NCBI GenBank assembly: GCA_039621445.1
Contig: CP154956.1
Span: forward strand, 38,962,553-39,026,552
Direction of reading: 5' to 3'
DNA from: Euglena gracilis
Lineage: Eukaryota; Euglenida; Euglenophyceae; Euglenales
DNA length: 64,000 nt
Part shown: positions 32,801-41,800 of the stretch, in pieces
Numbering within the stretch: position 1 is the stretch's first letter
How the letters are laid out: every line of letters begins with the position of its first letter
Made by a program: the position numbers and the translations under genes
The notes under the pieces: model-generated
Told to the model about the DNA's origin: nothing
What the model saw: only the letters and a program-made list of their open reading frames with translations
Databases searched by the model: none

Positions 32801-35800
32801 ACAAGCCATCAAGCACAACAAGAACTGCCGCAGGTTCCCCTCTCCATTCATGACCCCAAATGAGGCAGACACAGCCCGTGATGAGGTCCAGCTGCTGGGA
32901 GGGATGACCAGGGCTGTACGGAGATTACCGAAACCCCATGGATGGTGGGCAGGTGGCTGGGGTCTTGTCCCCCCCCCCCCCCCCAGGCTTTCCCGTATCT
33001 CTGGGGGCGCCGATTTTAAGGTCAAATTTTTCCTTCAGCGCTTTTGGCACCAAAGGAATTTTTTCTTTTGCAGTGCTGTTGTAGACCAGGCTTTTTTTTA
33101 AGTCAGCAGACCCCCCCCGGGGGGGGAGGGGGGGCGGGTGGGTGGGTCCGGTCCCGCGCCGGACCCCCCCGGGGGGGGGTCCCGCGCCGGAGGCGCTGGG
33201 TATACCTTTTCGGCGCGAAGCGCCGAAATTTTTTGGAAATTGCCTTTAACGGGCCTGATTTTGGGGGGGGGTCCCCCCCCGGGGGGGGGGTCCCGCGCAA
33301 CCCTGGGTGGGTGGGGGGACCCCCCCCCTCCCCCCCGGGGGTCTTAAAAAGAAGCCTGTTGTAGACCCCCCCAACTCCTAGGTGGGGGGGTCCTCCCCCC
33401 TGCCGGCTTTCCTGTACAGTCCTGGGGGTGACGAAGGCCATTAACTCAGGGATGCCAAAGCTTCGCATTGAAGAGAGCGCAGCCCGAAAGCAGGTTGCTG
33501 TTTGCTTTGGTTTTGTTCATTTCCTCAAGAATCGGGTGTATTCATGAACTCATGCTTCACCGCCTTTAATTGGGGGGGAGGGCGAGGATCAGTCCAGGGG
33601 TTTGCTTCAGCGTCTTTGGCGCCGGGCCAGCCACTGTTTCATTTTCGGGCCTACCCCACCCCCGGGAGGGGGGTTCTTGGCCAGAAAACCAGTCAGTCAC
33701 TCCGAAAAAACCAGTCAGTCACCCCCCCCGGGGGGGACATGTGTTAAGAAATGGTATGGCCTTGAGTCCTGTGTTTAAAACACAGTCCTCCAGTTTGTCC
33801 TCGGTCAGACAGCAATAACACCCTCTTGGTTGACGGGTTGCGTGTGTAGCATTCAACCCGGCGTCACTGGTGTCGTTTTTTAAAAAAAAAAACGTTTTAT
33901 GTTTCTTTGAAATAAGGAAAAAAGAGTTAAAAAACAAAGGGAAAAACAATGAGACCAGATTTCCCTTGATTGCAAGGGTGATATGAACATTGACTGAAAT
34001 GTTGTTTAGAATTTTTGGTCAAATTCGCAAAAAAGAAGAAAATCACCAATTTTGATCACTTTTTATCAATTTTCTTGTTGAAACCATCCAAATTTTGCTT
34101 TGACATGGTCCACAGCTTGCATTTGAAATGCAAAAAATTAACCACAACCCTCAGTGGTGCTTTTTTGTTTTTTTTTGTGGTTTTAAATTTTTTTAAAACA
34201 TTTTAAAAAAATTGTTTTAGCTTCACTTTAAACGAGATGCCAGCTATGCCGGCGTTTGGAGGGCAAAAGGAAACAAAAAAAATGGCCAATACCAAAAACT
34301 TTCAAAAAAATCCCAAAACTGCCAGACCACAGAGTCCCAAACCTCTGACAAAACACTTCAGAAGATTTCCAAAAAAAATCCAAAGTTTTTTGGCAAAAAT
34401 GTGCAAAATTATGCAAAAAGTGCACAAATATTTTCAAAAAAAGTACAAATTTTTTTGCCAAAAATGTCAAAAAATTATGGCAAAACACCCCGGAAACTGT
34501 GAGTGTTAGGTGCAACATTTTCACAATATGCCCAGTGCCCGCCCCCTTTGTCCACCGACCGGGGGGGGGGGGGAGGGCACCCCCCGACTGGAGGGGGGTC
34601 AGTAAATAGGGGTGGCCGGTAGATGGGGGGGATGTTTTTCTTTGAAATTATGCTCAATTTTTTTGTCTTTCCTGGCCTCCAGCATGTGGATGAAAAGTGC
34701 TGGCTGGCTGGATCAGGTGTTTCTTAAGGACCGGACCCCCCTATGGAGGGTCCCGTGGGCCAGCTGGAAAAAGGTGCTGGCTGGACCCCCCCCTGGGGGG
34801 GGTCCGGCTGGCTGGAAGCTGGACCTGGCGGGTACCCCAAAAAAAAATGCCCGAAAAAGCCCAGATCCAGCTGGTTTGTGACCCTCATAGTCACCCACAA
34901 ATGCCATTTTTGGTCACTTTGACCCCCCTTTTCCAAAAAATTTCGGCGCTTTGCACCATTAATTTTTGCAGTCCAGCCCAAACTCTAATTCATCGGACCC
35001 CCCCCCCCCCCCGGGGGGGTTTGCAGCCCGGCTGGGAAGTGGCTGGCTGGACCCCCCCCCCCTGCGGGGGGGAAGGGTCCCCTCTGGCCGGATTTTTTTG
35101 GATTTGTTTCAGATTTTTTTGCAAATGTTCATTGCCACCTCCTCATCATTCATCCCGGGGGGGAGTAAAGTGACTGACTGGTTTTTGGGAAAAAGTGGTT
35201 TTTTTCAGGGTGGAAAGTGACCCCCCCCCCCCCCGGGGTCGCCAAGGAATGGTATGCTCAGGACGGAGTTTCTGGGGGGGGGGGGCTCAAAAAAAACACC
35301 AAAAAAACGTCCGTTTCAAAAATTTATCAATTTACAATTTGCCAAACAACAAAAGTCATGACGAATCCCATTATGCCTTTTGGCGTCGAAGGCAAATGGC
35401 TGGGTTAACCAAAGTTTGGCAATTTTTTGGCCATTTTGGAGGGACACTTTGAGGGGGGTGAGTATATTTTCATTTCCATTTCCACCAGGTATGATCTCAT
35501 TTGTATCAGCTGTGTTGCTCTGAAGAGCCGTGGGGTTGCACCGGTTTGTTCAGGGATTGCATATCCCGTGACTTAGCTTTTGCAAAGTCCAAAAAATTTT
35601 GACCTCTGAAAGTCTCTGCAACAGAAAAATTGCCCACCAGTCTTTAAGGCGAAAGGTCCCAGGTGTTTTGGCAAAAGAGCCCAAAATTATCAACAATTTT
35701 CGGCAGGAAGTCCCAAAATTGTGAGTGCAAGGTGTTATGTTGAAATTTTACAAAAAAATGCTCCGACGAAGAAACAAAACAAAAGGTGAAGGAAATTGCA

Positions 35801-38800
35801 TTTTTGTTGCTTTCATTGGTATGCACCAGAGGGGTTTTTCTTTGTATCGTATAGCCACGTATGGCACAAAGTTGGGACCCCATACCTGGGGTATGGGGGG
35901 GTATAGAGGGATATGGGGGGAAGGGTATGGGGATGTTGTTGATGAGGTTTATGGCCCCCAGGCACTCGAACACTTTCATACATCGCACGATTTGCCAACA
36001 GAAAAGTCGGTAGACAAAGATGAGGTTTATTTTTGTTGCCGGGCGGGGGGGGGGGGTCCGGGGGGGGCGGGACCCCCCCCCCCCCCGGGCACTCGAACAG
36101 TTTCACACGGCGCGCAATTTACCAACAAAAAAAAGTCGGTGGACAAAGATGAGGTTTATTCTTGTTGCCGGGGGGGTCTGGGGAGGGGGCAGGGATGGAT
36201 GGGAAGCCTTTCGGTATTGAGGTGGGTGGTAGGGGGGGTCCCGACCACCCCCCCCCCCCCTGGGGGGGGAAGGGGGGTGGGGGGGGGTCCGGACCACCCC
36301 CTAGATGTTGGGAGGGGGGGTCCGGACCCCCACCCCCCCTCCTTGACAGGTGCCAAAAAATAGCAGAAAATTTTCTTCCGGCGGTGCGCACCGGAAAATG
36401 AGCAAAAACACCAAACACCCCTTTTGCTGATTTTGGACATATTGCTCATTCTTTGATGTGTTGGTGCCCCAAAAAAATGATGAAAAAAATTCAAAAAATG
36501 AGCATTTTTGGATCGTTTTTCAAAGAAAAATGGATTTTTGACCGATTTCGACCCGATTTCCTGCCTTTTGCCCGTCCATGAGATCAAAAAATTTTCGGCC
36601 CCCCCCCCCTCAGTTTTGAGGTAGGAGGGGGGGGGTCTGACCCCCCCCCCCCTACGTGGGGGGGTCCGACCCACCCCCCCCACTCAAGGCCCCGGGCATT
36701 CGAACAGTTTCACACGTCGCGCGGTCGAAAACCCTCATTTTCGGCTCAAAACCAGGATTTCCAGTCTGGGAGGCCAAAAAATAATTTTTCCCCATTTTTT
36801 TGACCCGTTGACTTTTTGACCCGTTTTTGACCCAAACACCACGGGTTTCGGGTCAAAAAGGGGGCGCCGGGGGGGGGGGGGGTCGTTAAACGCTCATTTT
36901 CGGCTCGAAAACATGTTTTCCGGGTCCGGGAGGCCAAAAAACATCGTTTTGGGCAAAAAAAATTCGATTTTTTTCCTCGACTATTTCGACCCTTTTTTGA
37001 CTCAAACGCCTTCCGTTTCGGGCCAAAAAAACGGGTGCCGAGGGGTCGAGAAACGGGCATTTCGGGCTTAGAAACAGGTTTTCCGTGTCCGGAAGACCAA
37101 AAAACATGGTTCGGGGTAAAAAAAATTTGGGGTATGGGGGCCCATTTCGCATCTTTTCGCATCTTTTGCGCATTTTTTTTTCAGTTTTTCCAAATATGCA
37201 CATTATTGCGCATTCATCGTATTTTTTTTTGGATTTTTTGGATATTTTGTTCAGCATTTTTTTTGTTTTTTTGGGCATTATCCTGAGCATTCTCTCATTT
37301 TTTCCTGCGTTTTTTGACCATTTTTGCAATTTTCTTCAATTTTCTTTTTTTTTTTTGAAATTTTTGTTTTTTTTTAATATAATATTTTTTTTTGCAAATT
37401 TGGTGCCATATTTGCATGCGTTTTGGTAGTTTTTGTATTTGCATGATTTTGGCGGGTTTTCTCTCAGATTTTGCATATTTTTTTGTGAGTTTTCCTCCCA
37501 AAGATGCGCATTTTTCTGCATTTTTGGGGCATTTTTTTCAATTTTTTTTGCGGCCAGTCTCGTGCAATAGGAAAAAATTCAGGGAAAAAATGGAGGTTAA
37601 TTTCCCCAGTGTTCATGTGAGGAGGGTGTCCCACCTTAGGTGGGGGTGGCCCCTTGACCAAAGGAGGTCCGGATTATTCCGCTGCCCAAGGTGTGTCTGA
37701 AACAAACCATTGCTTGCTGACCCTAGGGGGGGGGTCACTTTTCACTTTTCAGTCATTTTTCAAAACCAGTCACCCACTTCCCATCCCTCCCCCAGGCATT
37801 CATCTAGTGTGGTACACCAAGGTTGTCATTTTGTGGTTCATTGTGTACACCTAAAAGTTTTTTGTGGTTCACGTATGGACACCAAAAAAATTTTTGTGGT
37901 TCATTTGTGGACACCAAAAAAAATTTGTGGATCACCTGTGGAAACCAAAAATATTTGTGGTTCACATGTGGACAGCAATGAAGCAATCTTCTTTGAACAT
38001 GTTTGCCCAATGGCATCCTCGGGAGGAGCCGGAGAAGGCGGAGAGTGCAGCCTCCGAGTCCTCACTTAGTTGCTCTTCCAGTTCATCTGGAGGCTTCCCT
38101 TCTCCAAAGAAAAACAAAATCTCCTTGCCATATCAAAACGGACATCGGCATAAATGGTGGGGTGTGCAGGGTTGTATGGGAAGCTCCGCAGACATGAGGT
38201 AGGTGGTAGGGGGGGGGGGTTGCTGAGGTGCTATCCCTTAAAAGGGGGTGTGGAACCCCCCCTCCCCCCGCCCCTTGGTGGACCGTGATAACCGTGGATT
38301 ATCACCATGATCCCGGCTCCGTTCCCAGAATTTTTTTCTTCAGTCGCGAGCAACTGGGGGTTCAAAGGAAATATCCGCAGACCTAAATTGAAGCCCTTGA
38401 AATGCTCTATCCAAGGGTATTTTGATTTCCCCGCAACTCCCCGCCAACCCTGCGTTACGGCCATTTTTTTGGCCATTTTTTGGCCATTTTGTACAGTTTC
38501 GGGTAGGGTGGGTCTGGCCAACCCCTCCGGGGGGGTCCCCCAGGGGCGGTGGGATATATTTTTCAGCGGCAAAATCGCCGAAAGGTTTTGAAAAGGTGCT
38601 ATTTTGGGAATTTTTCGCGATTTTTGAGTGGGTCCCCCCCCCCTGGCCACACACCACACAGCAAACCGGGCCAGAAGCGAAGTCAGCGGGGGCCATAAAC
38701 AGACAAGAAGCCTTAGTGCAACTAAGGCCCCCCAGAGGGTGGGTGGGTGGGTGGGTGGGGGGACCCCCCCCCCCGGTCTTAAAAAAAACACCCCTGGGGG

Positions 38801-41800
38801 GTTCCCCCACCCGCCCCCTCCTCCGAGATTCCCATACAAGCCTGGGGGTGTGATTCGCTGCCACATTTTACGGATTGAGCCGGAGCCAAGGTCCACAATT
38901 TGGTTGAGGTGTCTCAAGGTCAATCCGCTTTTAGTTGTAAAACTTACTTTTTTGATTCTTAATCAATTTTTGAGGGTATAAACATTTTATGGACAGCAAA
39001 AAAATTTTTGTGGTTCACCTTTGGACACCAAAAAAATTTTGTGGTTCACCTGTGGACACCAAAAAAATTTTGTGGTCCACACGTCTTTTGTGAACCACAC
39101 TAACTGAATGTCTGCCCTCCCCCTGTCACTCTGGCCACGCCAAAAATGGCTCAAAATCAATGGGGTTTGGCCAAAACCTCCCCCAAAAATTTTCGGCGCT
39201 TTTGGCGCCGGGTGGCCATTTTCAGCCCTTCCTGGCCGGGGGTCCAGAGCAAAAAAAACAAACAACCACCCCGTCCCTCCAAAAAAGCCAGTCAGTCCCC
39301 CCCCCCCCCCCCCCCGGGGTGGCTTCAGACAATGGTCTGAAACCACCCTGGGGGTGATTTACTGGTTGTTTCTGATGGACTGACTGACTGACTGGCTGGT
39401 TTTCCACTCCAAACCTCCCCTTCCCCCGGCTTTGCTAGCTGCCTGAGCCCCCAGGTGTTGAGCCCCCCCCCCCTGGTGGCATGGGGTAGTTTTCTGCCCG
39501 CCCGGTTTTTTTTGCGAAGTTTCCAGGATGAAGATACCCCAAACGTTGCAGGCTCGTATCGACAGCGGGGCCGATGTGATTGTTGGGGTCAACAAGTACA
39601 CCATCCCGCAAGATGGTGAGTCGGTGGAGGTGCTGTCCATCGACAACACCATTGTGCGCAAGAAGCAGGTGGAGCGCCTCAGCAAGATCCGCGCCACGCG
39701 GGACTCGGCCGCGGTGGAGAAGGCGCTGGACGCCATTACGGAGTGCGCCCGCACCGGCGAGGGCAACCTGCTGGACCTGGCGGTGATTGCCGCGCGCGCG
39801 CCCGCGCCACGGTCGGGGAGATCTCCCTCGCCATCGAGAAGGTCCACGGCCGGTACGTGGCGGGCACCAACGTGGTCAGCGGGGTGTATCTGTCGGAGTA
39901 TGAGAACAACATCAAGGACAAGGGTGGCATTGAGAGGTGCGTCCCTCCCGCTTTCGATGCACGTCGCTTTTCCTTAATTCAAACCATGATTTCTGGTTCA
40001 TTAAATCATGTAAACCAACCCAGCACCATGTTGCTGAATATTTTTTTTGAAAAATCTTCCAAAATCCATTGATGTTGTATTTGTATTATTTTTGGCCGAA
40101 TGGCAAGAGTGACCTGAGGGGGGGTGTAAGGTGTAAGAAGTGGGTGGCTGGCTTTCAAAAAGTGCCTTGACTGCTTTTTAAAAAGTGGTGAGTCATCCCC
40201 CTTCCCCCCCAAATTTGTCCAGCAGATCCGTCTGACAGAAGACAGACGGACGGTAGTGGAAACAGAAGATAAAAGCAATGTGCAACAAAATGCAAAAATA
40301 ATGGGTTAGTTTGGGGAAATTTTCCTAAGAATGCATTTAGAATTAGAATGCATTTTATCTGCTGGGGAGAATTGAATAATATTTGAACATCTGGAGAAAA
40401 AATGTGTGACGCAAAAAAGTTTTGTATCGTTTCAACGTTTCGGTTGCAATGTGTTATGTTTTCCTTCTTTGTATTTTTTATTATATTTCACAGCATCCGG
40501 AAGAAGGTGGAGGCGTTCGAGGCGAAGCATGGTCGCCGGCCGCGTATCCTGGTCTGCAAGATGGGGCAGGATGGACACAACCAGACTTGATTTGGCATCG
40601 CTCAGGGATGTGGATGAACCGAGGGAGCACGCAACTGGAGGTTGCAAACTTCACGTTTTTTTTGGCAGTAGTTGGTTTGCATAACGAGATATAAGTGGAT
40701 GCAATTATTTGAACCAACCATATTATTTCACAAGTTTGCATCATATTTCCTTTTAATGTTGCATTTTTGGAGAAGGTGAATTTTTCTGTCTTCTCCAGTG
40801 GAAAAACGTCCTGGGGAGCTCCTAAAGGAATGTACACTTATGCCTTTTGCATATTTTTTGCAGGGAGGGATGCATTTTTGCTTGCATTTTCACCCAATGC
40901 AAGCACACACACGCAGAGAAATTTGGAGAGAGCCTTGTTGCATATCCACACCCAACACAAGTGTTAGCACTTTGATTTTTCACACACCAATGACACACAA
41001 TGAACACACACACACACCACACACCACACGCGCAATGACCAGTGGATCTTTGGCCAGTTGTTGTAGATTTGTATATCAAAGGACCACCATCTTGTTCTCC
41101 AATCAATGTCTGGACATGACCGTGGGGCCAAAGTGGTTTCCACTGGGTTCGCCGATATGGGATTTGATGTTGACGTTGGGCCTCTGTTCCAGACCCCTGC
41201 CGAGGTGTAAACGTTCCAGTCAGTTTGACAAGACAATCAAATCTCTGGGTGTTCATGGCAATTGTGTGTCAGCAAATGTTTCAATGGCACAAAAAAAATC
41301 GTAGATCTACCTCTGTTGTTTCGATTGCCCGTCTTTGTCTGTTGTTTAATCCTTGGCTTCCATCGGCCTCGGTTCCCGGATAAATTGAAGATCTGGTTTG
41401 GGGATTTATTTTTACTAAAAAATGTGACCTGTTCCCCCTGGGTATTAAGAAAACCACACCAAAGAAGGGGGAAAACGGCACCAAATGAACAGTTGCAGTG
41501 TACACAGGCGGGCAAAGGAAGTGAGTGAATGGTTTTGAAAAGTTGAAAGTGGCCCACGGAAAGCTGAGGAGTTTTTCTGCAAATCTTTACCCACCACCCA
41601 CAGGGTTTCCGGGATTCCTGTGAGCCCTGCCCAAAGGGCAGGTTATAGCCTGGCAAAAATCACCTGTGAAATAAAGAAGCCCAGTGTGGGGGGGCTGTTT
41701 TAAGAAAAAGGGATGATGCAGACAATGCTTTAGAAAGAATTGCTGTGTCATTTTCAATTATTGTTTTCATGAAATCCTGAAATTTTGGCCGGGCATTTTG

